64,000 nucleotides of DNA from Achromobacter xylosoxidans (GCF_014490035.1 NZ_CP061008.1:5952001-6016000), one strand, 5' to 3'; shown: positions 40,953 to 50,570, counted from the stretch's first letter. Translations and numbers: made by a program. Notes: generated by a model not told the origin, from the letters alone.

Positions 40953-42208
40953 GCGGTTTCCTTTTTGAACAGGTCATGGAACACGGGGAAGATCTCGCCG
41001 CGTTCGCAGATGCGCCGCATGACGAAATGCGGCTCCAGTTTCTGTTCATATTCCGCCCACAGGCTGCTCTTGCGCGCCTCCTGCGAGTCGGGTACTTCGA
41101 TGTAGGCAAAGTAGCGCGTGGCCGGCAGCAGGTGCTCGGCCAGGAAGCGCGCGCTCTTGCCCGCGTCGGCGCCGAACGAGTCGCCGTCGCTGGCCTGCGC
41201 CGCATACACGTTCCAGGCGGTCGGCGGATAGCGCTTCTCCAGGATCTCGCGCATCAGTTCCAGCGCCGACAGCACGATGGTGCCGCCGCTCTTGGGATCG
41301 TAGAAGAAGGTATGTTCGTCGACTTCCTCGGCGTTGTCGGTGTGGCGGATGAAGACCAGGTCCACGTGTTCGTACTTGCGCGACAGGAACAGGTAAAGCA
41401 GCGAAAAGAAGCGCTTGGCCAGGTCCTTCTTGTTTTCGTCCATGGAGCCCGACACGTCCATCAGGCAGAACATGACGGCGCGCGCCATGGGGATGGCCAC
41501 CGACACCCGGTTGCGGTAGCGCAGGTCCAGGTCATCCAGGAACGGTACGCGGGCCAGGCGTTCGCGGCAGCCTTCGACATCCTGCTCCAGCGCCTTGATC
41601 TCGTCGGCGGGAGCGCCTGCTTCGAGCGCCTTGGCCAGGCGCTCCTCGGCATCCTCGAGATCGGCGCGCGCCTTTACGCCCAGCGACACGCGCCGCGCCA
41701 GCGAGGACTTGAGCGTGCGGCTGATGCTCAGCATGCTGGGCGAACCCGTGGTCGTGTAGCCGGCGCGTTGCCATTTCTTCTGGCTGACCTCGCCCAGCTG
41801 CGTGCGCGCCATGTGCGGCAGCTCCAGGTCCTCGAAGAACAGGTTCAGGAATTCGGCCCGCGACAGGCTGAAGGTGAACTGGTCGACCGATTCGCCTTCG
41901 CCCGGCTCGGAGCCGCCTTCCCCCTGCCCGCCCTGCGGCCGGTCGAAGGTGTCGCCCTTGGCAAACTCGCGGTTGCCAGGGTGCACGATCTCGCGGTCGC
42001 CGCCCTGGCCGTGGTGGAAGGACGGCTCGGAGATGTCGCGGGCGGGCAGGTTGATCTCCCCGCCCTGGTCCATGTCCTGGATGGAGCGGTCACGGATCAT
42101 CCCGTGTACCGCCTTGCGGATCTGGTTCTTGTAACGCCGGAGAAAACGCTCCCGGTTGACGGCGCTTTTATTGCGCCCGTTAAGACGGCGATCGATGAGT
42201 GAATTCAT
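40949..42208 (-). CDS. yeaH: YeaH/YhbH family protein (DUF444, von Willebrand A-like)
   Basis: A 419-residue DUF444 protein. An N-terminal basic region (LNGRNKSAVNRERFLRRY) precedes a Gly/Glu-rich segment; the C-terminal half is a VWA-like domain with the MIDAS motif in FCLMDVSGSMDENKKDLAKRFF and HTDNAEEVDEHTFF. It is the middle gene of prkA-yeaH-spoVR and the likely partner of the PrkA kinase. It overlaps spoVR by four bases and starts 12 bases after prkA. Confidence 0.94.
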   Translation of the reverse strand: MNSLIDRRLNGRNKSAVNRERFLRRYKNQIRKAVHGMIRDRSIQDMDQGGEINLPARDISEPSFHHGQGGDREIVHPGNREFAKGDTFDRPQGGQGEGGSEPGEGESVDQFTFSLSRAEFLNLFFEDLELPHMARTQLGEVSQKKWQRAGYTTTGSPSMLSISRTLKSSLARRVSLGVKARADLEDAEERLAKALEAGAPADEIKALEQDVEGCRERLARVPFLDDLDLRYRNRVSVAIPMARAVMFCLMDVSGSMDENKKDLAKRFFSLLYLFLSRKYEHVDLVFIRHTDNAEEVDEHTFFYDPKSGGTIVLSALELMREILEKRYPPTAWNVYAAQASDGDSFGADAGKSARFLAEHLLPATRYFAYIEVPDSQEARKSSLWAEYEQKLEPHFVMRRICERGEIFPVFHDLFKKETA

Positions 42209-42220
42209 GATTCACCTCGC

Positions 42221-44146
42221 TCAGGAAGACTTCCTCACACGGAGATACCACTCGCACAGCAGCCTGACCTGCTTTTCCGTGTAGCCCTTTTCGACCATGC
42301 GATCGACGAAGCTCTGATGCTTGGATTTGTCCTCGGCCGACGCCTTGGCGTTGAACGAGATCACCGGCAACAGGTCTTCGGTGTTCGAGAACATCTTCTT
42401 CTCGATCACTTCGCGCAGCTTTTCATAGCTGGTCCAGGTCGGGTTGCGGCCGTTGTTGTTGGCCCGCGCCCGCAGCACGAAGTTGACGATCTCGTTGCGG
42501 AAATCCTTCGGGTTGGCAATGCCAGCCGGCTTCTCGATCTTTTCCAGTTCGTCGTTGAGCGCGCTGCGGTCGAAGCTTTCACCCGTTTCCGGGTCGCGGA
42601 ATTCCTCGTCCTGGATCCAGCAGTCGGCAAAGGTCACGTAGCGGTCGAAGATGTTCTGGCCGTATTCCGAGTACGACTCGAGGTAGGCGGTCTGGATTTC
42701 CTTGCCGATGAATTCCGCGTAGCGCGGCGCCAGGTAGCCCTTGATGAATTCAAGATAGCGCCGGCGGATTTCCTCGGGATAGTCCTCGCGGCCGATCCGC
42801 TGCTCGAGCACGTACATCAGGTGCACCGGGTTGGCGGCGACTTCGGTCTGATCGTAGTTGAAGACGCTGGACAGGATCTTGTACGCAAAACGCGTCGACA
42901 CCCCGGTCATGCCTTCGTCCGTGCCGGCATAGTCCTTGTATTCCTGCAAGGCCTTGGCCTTGGGATCGACGTCCTTCAGGCTTTCGCCGTCGTAGACGCG
43001 CAGCTTCGAATAGATGCTGGAATTCTCGGGTTCCTTCAGGCGCGTCAGGACCGAGAACTGCGCCATCATGTCCAGCGTTCCCGGCGCGCACGGCGCCGTC
43101 GACAGCGAACTGTGGTGCAGCAGCTTTTCGTAGATGCGGACCTCTTCCGAGACCTGCAGGCAGTAAGGCACCTTGACGATGTAGATACGGTCGAGGAACG
43201 CCTCGTTGTGCTTGTTGTTGCGGAAGGTCTGCCATTCCGATTCGTTCGAGTGGGCCAGGATGGCGCCGTTGAACGGGATCGCGGAAAAGCCCTCGGTGCC
43301 CTTGAAGTTGCCTTCCTGGGTCGCCGTCAGCAAGGGGTGCAGCATCTTGATCGGGGCCTTGAACATCTCGACGAATTCCAGCAGCCCCTGATTGGCCAGG
43401 CACAGCCCGCCGGAGTAGCTGTAGGCGTCCGGATCATCCTGCGAGTGGCGATCGAGCATGCGGATGTCGACCTTGCCCACCAGCGACGAAATGTCCTGGT
43501 TGTTCTCGTCGCCGGGTTCGGTCTTGGCGATGGCGATCTGGCGCAGCACCGACGGGTTCAGGCGCACGACGCGGAACTTCGAAATGTCGCCGTCGAACTC
43601 CTTCAGGCGCTTCACGGCCCAGGGCGACATGATGCCGCTCAGGTAGCGCCGGGGAATGCCGTATTCCTTTTCAAGCGTGTCGCCGAAACGTTCCGGATGG
43701 AACAGTCCGAGCGGCGATTCGTTGACCGGCGAGCCCTTCAAGGCGTAGATGGGATAGGCCTCCATCAGCGACTTGAGCCGCTCCGCGATGGACGACTTGC
43801 CGCCGCCCACCGGGCCCAGCAGATAAAGGATTTGCTTGCGCTCTTCCAGTCCCTGCGCGGCATGCTTGAAGAACGCGACGATCTGTCCGATCACGTCCTC
43901 CATGCCGTAGAACTCCTGGAACGCCGGGTAGCGTCGGATGGTCCGGTTGGAAAACAAACGGGAAAGACGTGGGTCGTTGCGCGTATCCACGATTTCGGGT
44001 TCGCCTATGGCCGCCAGCATGCGTTCTGCGGGGCTGGCGTACGCCATGGGATCGCTTTTGGCGAGGTTGAGGTACTCCTCGAGAGAGAGTTCCGATTCCT
44101 GCTCTCTTGCATACTGCGACTTGAAGCCTTCGACGATGTTTTGCAC
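42221..44146 (-). CDS. prkA: PrkA-family serine protein kinase (YeaG)
   Basis: A 641-residue PrkA/YeaG protein: AAA-like core with Walker A in LLGPVGGGKSSIAERL (about residues 105-120), the FNGAILAHSNESEW stretch and a C-terminal PrkA kinase-like helical domain. PrkA proteins are stress-linked ATPases/kinases, in E. coli tied to nitrogen starvation and acid survival. First gene of the three-gene operon, with AGGAGG-like GGAGGTTTC before ATG 44146. A long gene-free region lies upstream with two operator-like repeats. Confidence 0.95.
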   Translation of the reverse strand: MQNIVEGFKSQYAREQESELSLEEYLNLAKSDPMAYASPAERMLAAIGEPEIVDTRNDPRLSRLFSNRTIRRYPAFQEFYGMEDVIGQIVAFFKHAAQGLEERKQILYLLGPVGGGKSSIAERLKSLMEAYPIYALKGSPVNESPLGLFHPERFGDTLEKEYGIPRRYLSGIMSPWAVKRLKEFDGDISKFRVVRLNPSVLRQIAIAKTEPGDENNQDISSLVGKVDIRMLDRHSQDDPDAYSYSGGLCLANQGLLEFVEMFKAPIKMLHPLLTATQEGNFKGTEGFSAIPFNGAILAHSNESEWQTFRNNKHNEAFLDRIYIVKVPYCLQVSEEVRIYEKLLHHSSLSTAPCAPGTLDMMAQFSVLTRLKEPENSSIYSKLRVYDGESLKDVDPKAKALQEYKDYAGTDEGMTGVSTRFAYKILSSVFNYDQTEVAANPVHLMYVLEQRIGREDYPEEIRRRYLEFIKGYLAPRYAEFIGKEIQTAYLESYSEYGQNIFDRYVTFADCWIQDEEFRDPETGESFDRSALNDELEKIEKPAGIANPKDFRNEIVNFVLRARANNNGRNPTWTSYEKLREVIEKKMFSNTEDLLPVISFNAKASAEDKSKHQSFVDRMVEKGYTEKQVRLLCEWYLRVRKSS

Positions 44147-44356
44147 GGAAACCTCCTACAACACGCGAAAAATCCAATACGTCCCTACCTGCCCCCATTG
44201 TGCCTCAGCGCTCGCGCATTACTAGACAATCTCGCGATAAGCACTGTCGGCCGGATGGTATGTTGCTTTCGCCACACATCAACCAAAGGCATGATCAGGC
44301 CCTTTCCAATTAGGCTGCACTCTTCGGATGCAAGTTCCGTCAGGGAATGCAACTTA

Positions 44357-44372
44357 AGTGAATAAGTTCACT
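44357..44372. promoter_or_regulatory. CRP/FNR-like operator upstream of prkA
   Basis: AGTGA-ATAAGT-TCACT is a perfect 5-N6-5 inverted repeat of the layout bound by CRP/FNR-superfamily regulators (TGTGA-N6-TCACA). An overlapping repeat AACTTA-N6-TAAGTT spans 44351-44368. It lies about 210 bases from the prkA start. Confidence 0.4.
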
Positions 44373-44384
44373 CGTTCGACTTCA

Positions 44385-44400
44385 GCATATCGCTGTATGC
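44385..44400. promoter_or_regulatory. Second 5-N6-5 inverted repeat upstream of prkA
   Basis: GCATA-TCGCTG-TATGC, the same spacing as the repeat 28 bases away but a different sequence; regulator unknown. Confidence 0.3.
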
Positions 44401-45007
44401 GTGCGTGCATGATGCGTCCGCACATGAAATGCTCAGCAATGATTTGAAGGGAAGAGCGATGTCCCAGGGATTTTTATGATGCGGGTATAAACCCGATGCG
44501 CCCGCTGTGCGATGGCAGCGGACGGTCTGAACGGCGCATGGCGTCTTCGTTCAGCAGCGTGCAGGTTCGGTTGTGAAAAGCACCGATGACACCGCACGAG
44601 GATCCGTGGTGACGAGGGCGCGTGGCATTGCACGGTGTAGTCCATCAGTGCGTGGCGCCAAGTCATGTGCCTATGCTAAAGCCAATTGACGTTTTTGTGG
44701 CAATTCATTTAGCGCAACGCCAAAAATAGTCATGTCACGCGCTTTCAGATTTATGCAATAGACACGCGCTGCAACTGCGCTGACGTGCGCAAACTTGATG
44801 ACATATCAATGGCGCCAGCGCATCGCGATTGCCTGCCGGCCGCGGATTACCGACGCCTGCGCGATTGGCAGCCGCAAGCGCAGAGTGCTAATACCCCTTG
44901 CGGCGGCGATAGAATCACGCATTCGCAACGCGCCGCGCATCTGGCGCGCATGCTTCCACCACCCGTCGTCGTCGCCGCGTCATGCCTTTCCAATCCTGGC
45001 CAGCAGC

Positions 45008-46213
45008 ATGAAAGCCCTCGCCAAACGCTGTTGCGCAGCGCTTTGCAGCGTCTCGCTGCTGCTGCTGGCCGCTTGCGGCAAGCAGACGGATCTGCCGGGT
45101 GACGCCTATGTCTGGCAACGCGTCTGGACGCCGCCCGTCAGCCAGGCGCTGGCCGAGAGCGCCGACGTGGTGCGGGCATGGCGCGTGCTGGTGGCGGAAA
45201 TGAACCCGGATGGCAGATGGTTCACTGCTGCGCCCGATCTGGCCGCACTGGCTGCGGCCAGGCGTCCCGTCGTCATGGTTTTCCGCCTGGACGGCCGCGC
45301 CGATGCGCTGCCGGCGGCGGACGTGCTTGCGCGGATCAGGGCCGCGCGTCCCGCATGGGAAAGCGCGGGCATCGTCTTGGCCGGCATCGAAATCGATTAC
45401 GACTGCGCCACCTCCAAATTGCCTGCCTACGCGGCTTTTCTGGAGACCTTGAAGCATGGCCTGGGACCGGACCTGCCTTTGTCGATAACCGCGCTGCCGA
45501 CCTGGCTTGGCGGGTCCGGGCTCGACGCGCTGCTGCGGATTCCCGATGAAGCCGTGTTGCAAGTCCACGCCGTGCTGAGTCCCGAACAGGGGCTGTTCAA
45601 TGCCAAGCGCGCAAGCGCCTGGCTGGCGGCTTTCGCGGATCGCACCCGGCGGCCGTGGCGCGTGGCGCTGGCCACCTATGGCAGCCGCGTAAGCTGGAAC
45701 GACGACGGCAGCATCGCGGCGGTCGAAAGCGAGCGCCCCGCCCTGCTGCCAGGCGGCCGCGCCAGCGAACTGGTGGCCACGCCGGCGGCCATGGCGGCCT
45801 TCATCGATGAGATCCACCGCTCCCGTCCGCGCGGATTGGCGGGGATCGTCTGGTTCCGCCTGCCCACCGCGCGCGACGAACGCGCCTGGAGCCTGGCCAC
45901 CTGGCGCGCCGTGATGACGCGCCAGCCCCTGGCGCCGGCGCTGTCCGTCACGGCGCGCGCGGCCGGCGGCAGCGGCGCGCAGGACCTGATACTTGCCAAC
46001 AGCGGCAACGCCGACGCGGCCCTACCCTTCGTGATCCGCTGGGAAGGCGCTTGCCGCGCGGCCGACGGCATCAATGGCTACACCCTCGAACATGATTCCG
46101 GCGGCGCCTTCCTGCGCCGCTCCCAGAATGGCCTGCTGCATGCAGGCGGCCAACGCAACATAGGCTGGATACGCTGTGAAAACGGGCCCACGAGCTTCCA
46201 TGTACAACCGTAA
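45008..46213 (+). CDS. DUF3142 lipoprotein
   Basis: A 401-residue lipoprotein (LLLLAAC, Cys23; Gly at +2, so outer-membrane sorting is allowed). The DUF3142 domain covers about residues 35-290 and looks like a TIM-barrel: VVMVFRLDGRAD, VLAGIEIDYDCATSKLPAYA, LSITALPTWLGG and WRVALATYGSRVSW are successive strand-like segments, and IEIDYD recalls the acidic strand of glycoside hydrolases. A C-terminal beta-rich part of about 100 residues follows. Start ATG 45008 is set by the signal peptide. It overlaps the next gene by 14 bases, so the two products probably work together. Activity unknown. Confidence 0.75.
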   Translation: MKALAKRCCAALCSVSLLLLAACGKQTDLPGDAYVWQRVWTPPVSQALAESADVVRAWRVLVAEMNPDGRWFTAAPDLAALAAARRPVVMVFRLDGRADALPAADVLARIRAARPAWESAGIVLAGIEIDYDCATSKLPAYAAFLETLKHGLGPDLPLSITALPTWLGGSGLDALLRIPDEAVLQVHAVLSPEQGLFNAKRASAWLAAFADRTRRPWRVALATYGSRVSWNDDGSIAAVESERPALLPGGRASELVATPAAMAAFIDEIHRSRPRGLAGIVWFRLPTARDERAWSLATWRAVMTRQPLAPALSVTARAAGGSGAQDLILANSGNADAALPFVIRWEGACRAADGINGYTLEHDSGGAFLRRSQNGLLHAGGQRNIGWIRCENGPTSFHVQP

Positions 46214-48680
46214 ATCGCTTGCGGCGCTGCTGCTCCTGATGGGCGGCGGCATCGTCATCGCCTGCGGGCCGGAGTTTCCCGCCCAACTGCTCGACGACCG
46301 CGCGGCCACGCTGCGCGCGACGCCGGCCAACGCTTTCGGCTATGAAACCGCGCGTCTGGTGGACGCCAGCGATGCGCTGCGGGCCCGCGAAGCCTATGAA
46401 TTGCCGGACGGCAGCTACCAGCAGAACGCCCTGCCGGAAGACCGCGATCCCGCGCTCACGCCGGCGCAGCGGGCCAGCGCCCGCGCCATGCGCGCGCAGG
46501 CCGACGGCGACCGGGCCTATGCGCTGGGCGCCGATTTGCCGGCAGCGGTACGTCTTTACACCGCAGCCGCGGTTGACACGCATGCCGCCCGCGAAGCGCC
46601 GGATACCCACGGCCTGCTGGAGCAGGCGCGCGCCCGCTACCGCGCCATCCTCCAACTGCCGCCGCAGCAAGCGGCGGCGCGCAGCGTCTGGGCCGCCTAT
46701 ATGCTGGCGGAAATCGGGGACGAGGCAGAGTCGGCCTCTGAAGACGCCGAGGCGCAGCGGCAGGCCGCGGCGCAAGCCTATGGCCGCGTGCGACAGCTGG
46801 CGCGCGACGGCGCGCCGGACCCGCTGGGCTTGGCCGTGGCCAGTTACGGCCAGGAGGCGCGCCTGTTCCTCGCCGGGCCGCAAGGACAATGCAGCTATAT
46901 GGAGTTGGTCAACGCCGAGCCTTGCATGGACGCCATTCCCGCGGCCTCGCTGAAGCATGCGCTGCGCCTCTATGCCGAACAGGCCGCGCGCGACTCCGCG
47001 AGCGGCAATGCGTCGCTGCGCATGCTGGCCGAATGGGCCTTGGAAGATCCGGCGCGCACGCGCCGCCTGATCGACGATCCTGTCGCGCAGCGCCTGTTGG
47101 TGGCGTACGCGCTGGCCAGGGTCGGCGACATCGTGGATGGCAGGCCGGACAGCGCCAGCGATCCCTACGCCGCCTACGACACGACGGGCCAGGTGGGGTT
47201 GGCCGACGCGGCGCAAGGGCACGACGTCACGCCGAATCCGGCGCTGCAATCGCTGGTTGCGGCATTGGAAAGCCAGGATCTGAAGCAGGTGCCGGATGCC
47301 GACCGCGTAGCCGCGCTGGCCTACCGCATTGGCCGCTACGAGCTGGCGCAAACGCTGGCAACGCGGCTGGACACGGCCTTGGCCTGGTGGGTGCGCGCCA
47401 AGCTGGCGCTGCGGCAAGGCGACACGGTGGCGGCAGCCCGGGCCTATGCGCAGGCGGCACGCGCGTTTCCGCGCGCCGACGGCAGCCTGGAAGCTGTCGG
47501 CGCGGCGCGCCTGCTGGGCGAGCAAGGCGTGTTGACGCTGTCGCGCGGCCAATACGTCGAGGCGCTGGATCAACTGCTGCACGCCACCGTGAAGGACGAT
47601 CCGGCCAACCCGGCCGAGGGCTTCTGGCTGTCCACCCCGTACTGGAATGATGCGGCCTACGTCGCCGAGCGCGTGCTGACGACCGCCGAACTCAAAGCCT
47701 ATGTGGACCGGCACGCGCCCGCCACATCGACGCCGGCGGGGTCCGCGCCGCGCGACCCGCAGAATTTCTACGACTGGACAAGACAACACCCCGTCACCGC
47801 CTCCGATCGCCTGCGCCTGCTGCTGGCGCGCCGGATGGTGCGCGAAGGTTCGATCGAGCAGGCGCTGCCCTACTTCCCGGCCGATTCGGACGCCCGCTAC
47901 GCCACACTGGAAAACACCGACGGCAAGTGGGAAGTGCGGCTGCAGGAAACCCGCCGGCTCGCCGCGGAGTATGGCGCGGCCTTGCGTCGTGCCGGCAGCG
48001 CCTGGGGCCGCACCGCACGGGCACAAGCCTGGTACGAGGCTTCGCGGCTGGCGCGGCGCGACGGGATGGAAATCATGGGTTTCGAGCAGGAGCCGGATTT
48101 CGCAGTCTATGGCGGCAGCACGAGCTATGGCGCGGGGCGCAGCGCGGTCCCAGGCTGGAAGGCGTATGACGGTGATCCTGGCACGCCCGAGACGCCGGCG
48201 CTGCGGGCCGCGGCCGCGCTGCCGGGTCCGTTCGTCACCGAAGAGGAACGCCGCCGCTATGCCGCCAGCGAAGCGCAGCCCTACACCCGCTTCCACTACC
48301 GCGAGATCGCGGCCAATCATGCGCTGCGCGCGTCCGACGAGCTGCCGCGCCGCTCGCAGGCCTACGCCGCCGTGCTGTGCCAGGGCGCCCGCTACATCAT
48401 CGACGATTCCCCGGAACTGGCCGCCACGATCTACCGCCGCTATATAGAACACGGCGCACGGGTCCCGTTCAGCGGCTCTTTCGGCCGCGAATGCGCCGCG
48501 CCCGATTTCCAGGCGGCTGCCTGGTTCCATTACACGCAGGCTGGAAAATCGTGGGAACGCCTGCGCCGCGACCATCCCGGCCTGCTGCTGGCGGCCGCGT
48601 TGCTGGCCCTGGCCGGCGGCGCCGCTGCGATCCTGGCCTGGCGCTACACCGCGGCGCGTACAGGGCGCCGCCGCCTCTAA
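46200..48680 (+). CDS. Large repeat-containing lipoprotein with C-terminal membrane helix, unknown function
   Basis: An 826-residue protein starting at ATG 46200 inside the end of the DUF3142 gene. It has a lipoprotein-type signal (IVIAC, Cys22, Gly at +2), a long Ala/Arg-rich helical body with tetratricopeptide-like character (AARSVWAAYMLAEIGDEAE, ALAWWVRAKLALRQGDTVAAA, LLLARRMVREGSIEQALPYF), several tyrosine-rich stretches and a C-terminal hydrophobic helix (LLLAAALLALAGGAAAILAW) ending in basic residues. An N-terminal lipid plus a C-terminal helix is unusual. No named family is recognised. It presumably scaffolds or partners the DUF3142 lipoprotein. Confidence 0.75.
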   Translation: MYNRKSLAALLLLMGGGIVIACGPEFPAQLLDDRAATLRATPANAFGYETARLVDASDALRAREAYELPDGSYQQNALPEDRDPALTPAQRASARAMRAQADGDRAYALGADLPAAVRLYTAAAVDTHAAREAPDTHGLLEQARARYRAILQLPPQQAAARSVWAAYMLAEIGDEAESASEDAEAQRQAAAQAYGRVRQLARDGAPDPLGLAVASYGQEARLFLAGPQGQCSYMELVNAEPCMDAIPAASLKHALRLYAEQAARDSASGNASLRMLAEWALEDPARTRRLIDDPVAQRLLVAYALARVGDIVDGRPDSASDPYAAYDTTGQVGLADAAQGHDVTPNPALQSLVAALESQDLKQVPDADRVAALAYRIGRYELAQTLATRLDTALAWWVRAKLALRQGDTVAAARAYAQAARAFPRADGSLEAVGAARLLGEQGVLTLSRGQYVEALDQLLHATVKDDPANPAEGFWLSTPYWNDAAYVAERVLTTAELKAYVDRHAPATSTPAGSAPRDPQNFYDWTRQHPVTASDRLRLLLARRMVREGSIEQALPYFPADSDARYATLENTDGKWEVRLQETRRLAAEYGAALRRAGSAWGRTARAQAWYEASRLARRDGMEIMGFEQEPDFAVYGGSTSYGAGRSAVPGWKAYDGDPGTPETPALRAAAALPGPFVTEEERRRYAASEAQPYTRFHYREIAANHALRASDELPRRSQAYAAVLCQGARYIIDDSPELAATIYRRYIEHGARVPFSGSFGRECAAPDFQAAAWFHYTQAGKSWERLRRDHPGLLLAAALLALAGGAAAILAWRYTAARTGRRRL

Positions 48681-49828
48681 GACAACTCAGGGAGCTCCAC
48701 GCGCCGCGTCAGCTGATTCCAGGTGTCGGCCACCCGGGCGCGCACGCGCAGATCCGCGCCCACCGGGGCGGTCTCGATGAATTCATAGCGCCTGGCGCCG
48801 TCCAGGTGCTCCAGCATGGGCAGGCGGACCATGCCGGCGGCGTCGCCCAGCAGCACCGGCGCCAGGTACAGCAGCAACTCATCCACGCAACCCGCGGCGA
48901 CCAGCGCGCCGCTCAGGCCTGCGCCGGCTTCCACGTGGACCTCGTTGAACTGTTCCTGGGCCAGCCAGCGCATCATCGCCGGCAGGTCGACCCGGCCGGG
49001 CGCCTCGCCCGGCAGCAGCACCACGCGGGCGTTCCTGGCCTGCAGGCGCGCGGCCTTGGCCGCATCTACACGAGCCGTGAAGATGATGACCTCGGCGTCA
49101 TCGAACAACCGTGCGTCCTCGGGGATTTTAAAACGGCCGTCCACCACGGCCTTGCGCGGCTGGCGGGGTGTGTCCACGCCTCTGACATTGAGCTGCGGAT
49201 CGTCTTTCAGCACGGTACCCATGCCGGTCAGCACCACGCAGGCGCGGGCGCGCCAGCGGTGTCCGTCGGCGCGGGCCTCGGGCCCGGTGATCCATTGCGA
49301 GACGCCGTTATGCAGCGCGCTGCGTCCGTCCAGCGAGGCGGCCATCTTCATCCACACCCACGGCAGGCCGCGGCTCATGCGCGAGATGAAACCCGCGTTG
49401 ATCGCCAGCGCCTCGGCACGGCAGACGCCAGAGGTCACCGCGATGCCGGCATCGCGCAGGCGCGCCAGCCCCTGGCCGTTGACCAGCGGATTGGGATCGC
49501 CCAGGGCCACCACCACCCGCGCCGGCCTGGCCGCGAGCACGGCGTCCACGCAGGGCGGCGTACGGCCGAAATGGCTGCAGGGTTCCAGGGTGACGTAAAG
49601 CGTGGCGCCTTCCACCGATTCGCCGCGCGCCTGGACGTCGCGCAAGGCGCAGACTTCCGCGTGCGGACCGCCCGGCGGCTGCGTGGCGCCTTCACCCAGC
49701 ACGCGGCCGTCGCGCACGATCACGCAGCCAACCCGGGGGTTGGGCGCGGTGGTGTACATGACGGTCTGCGCCAGCGCCAGGGCGCGCCGCATCCAGAAAA
49801 TGTCGTCGTTGTCGCTGGGAATCATCAT
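48677..49828 (-). CDS. ribD: Bifunctional riboflavin biosynthesis deaminase/reductase RibD
   Basis: A 383-residue enzyme for steps two and three of riboflavin synthesis. The N-terminal cytidine-deaminase-like domain has the zinc site GGPHAEVCAL and TLEPCSHFGRTPPC with the catalytic Glu; the C-terminal reductase domain shows VWMKMAASLDGRSAL, GMGTVLKDDPQLNVR and VEAGAGLSGALV. ATG 49828 (or 49825) is chosen; the longer upstream frame is antisense of the cysteine hydrolase gene. Its stop overlaps the convergent lipoprotein gene by four bases. The usual ribE/ribBA neighbours are not here; nrdR and glyA, often neighbours of ribD, are about 2 kb away on the same strand. Confidence 0.95.
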   Translation of the reverse strand: MMIPSDNDDIFWMRRALALAQTVMYTTAPNPRVGCVIVRDGRVLGEGATQPPGGPHAEVCALRDVQARGESVEGATLYVTLEPCSHFGRTPPCVDAVLAARPARVVVALGDPNPLVNGQGLARLRDAGIAVTSGVCRAEALAINAGFISRMSRGLPWVWMKMAASLDGRSALHNGVSQWITGPEARADGHRWRARACVVLTGMGTVLKDDPQLNVRGVDTPRQPRKAVVDGRFKIPEDARLFDDAEVIIFTARVDAAKAARLQARNARVVLLPGEAPGRVDLPAMMRWLAQEQFNEVHVEAGAGLSGALVAAGCVDELLLYLAPVLLGDAAGMVRLPMLEHLDGARRYEFIETAPVGADLRVRARVADTWNQLTRRVELPELS

Positions 49829-50006
49829 GACCAGGATTGTATGTCCGCCGCCGGGCGGGCAGGCGGTTTGGCAGCGGCTCCACGGGGCATCGGCAACCAA
49901 TGTCCGTTTTAGGCCGATGGCGGTCTTTCGCCGCGCTCGCCGCCGCACCGGATTGCAGTAAAAATAGCTGCACACCCCTACAATTTGCCCTCCAGGAGCG
50001 CGGTTC

Positions 50007-50570
50007 ATGAAACAAGCACTGATCGTCATCGACGTACAAGACTCATTCCGGCAACGTCCGTTTTGGGATGAAGCCGAGTATCCGGCGTTCGTGGAGCAGA
50101 TCCAGTCCCTGATCGACGCGGCCCAGGCCCGCGACATTCCGGTGCTGCAGGTATTCCACACCAGCGTATCGAACGACCCTGCCAACCCCTTCTCGATGGC
50201 CTCCGGCCACGTCAAGACGCTCAAGGAACTGCGCATCGCCCCCACCGCCGTGTTCCACAAGACCGTGCATTCCTCGCTCTATGCCAAGGACGCGGACGGC
50301 GCCAGCCTGCAGGACTGGCTGGTGAAGCACGGCATCGAAGGCATCATCGTCAGCGGCATCCGTACTGAACAGTGCTGCGAAACCACTTCGCGCCATGCCA
50401 GTGACGCGGGCTACAAGGTGGTGTTCCCCACCGACGCCACCCTGACCTTCGCCATGCAGAGCCCGTCCGGCCAGCACTACACGCCGGCCGAGATCCGCGA
50501 CCGGACCGAACTGGTGCTGCAAGGGCGTTTTGCCCGCATCGCGCGCGCGGCCGACGCGCTGGCGGCCTGA
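50007..50570 (+). CDS. Isochorismatase-family cysteine hydrolase
   Basis: A 187-residue single-domain cysteine hydrolase. The triad positions are visible: Asp9 in LIVIDVQDSF, Lys in FHKTVHSSLY and the nucleophile Cys in IRTEQCCETTSRHASDAGY, preceded by the conserved GIRTEQ turn. AGGAGCG precedes ATG 50007. Families include nicotinamidase, isochorismatase and other amidases; the substrate is not clear. A GlxA-type regulator gene follows by 17 bases on the same strand and probably controls it. Confidence 0.87.
   Translation: MKQALIVIDVQDSFRQRPFWDEAEYPAFVEQIQSLIDAAQARDIPVLQVFHTSVSNDPANPFSMASGHVKTLKELRIAPTAVFHKTVHSSLYAKDADGASLQDWLVKHGIEGIIVSGIRTEQCCETTSRHASDAGYKVVFPTDATLTFAMQSPSGQHYTPAEIRDRTELVLQGRFARIARAADALAA

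Larger units (their letters stand above)
44147..45007. other. 860-bp gene-free regulatory region between prkA and the DUF3142 operon
   Basis: No frame here has family-like content; base composition is less GC-rich than neighbouring genes. It must contain the divergent promoters of prkA (minus) and the DUF3142 operon (plus). Two 5-N6-5 inverted repeats lie at 44357-44372 and 44385-44400, and TTGACG at 44686 is a possible -35 for the plus strand without a good -10. A small RNA is possible but no terminator hairpin was recognised. Confidence 0.5.

Noticed and set aside
44433..44666. 77-codon minus-strand frame in the prkA upstream region
   Set aside because: Composition (Arg, His, Cys, Pro) and lack of a ribosome site argue against a gene; it also spans probable promoter sequence.
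46071..48575. 834-codon open frame antisense to the large lipoprotein gene
   Set aside because: It is Arg/Gly/Ala-rich without signal or domain, whereas the plus strand has a lipoprotein signal, a membrane helix and coupling to the DUF3142 gene.
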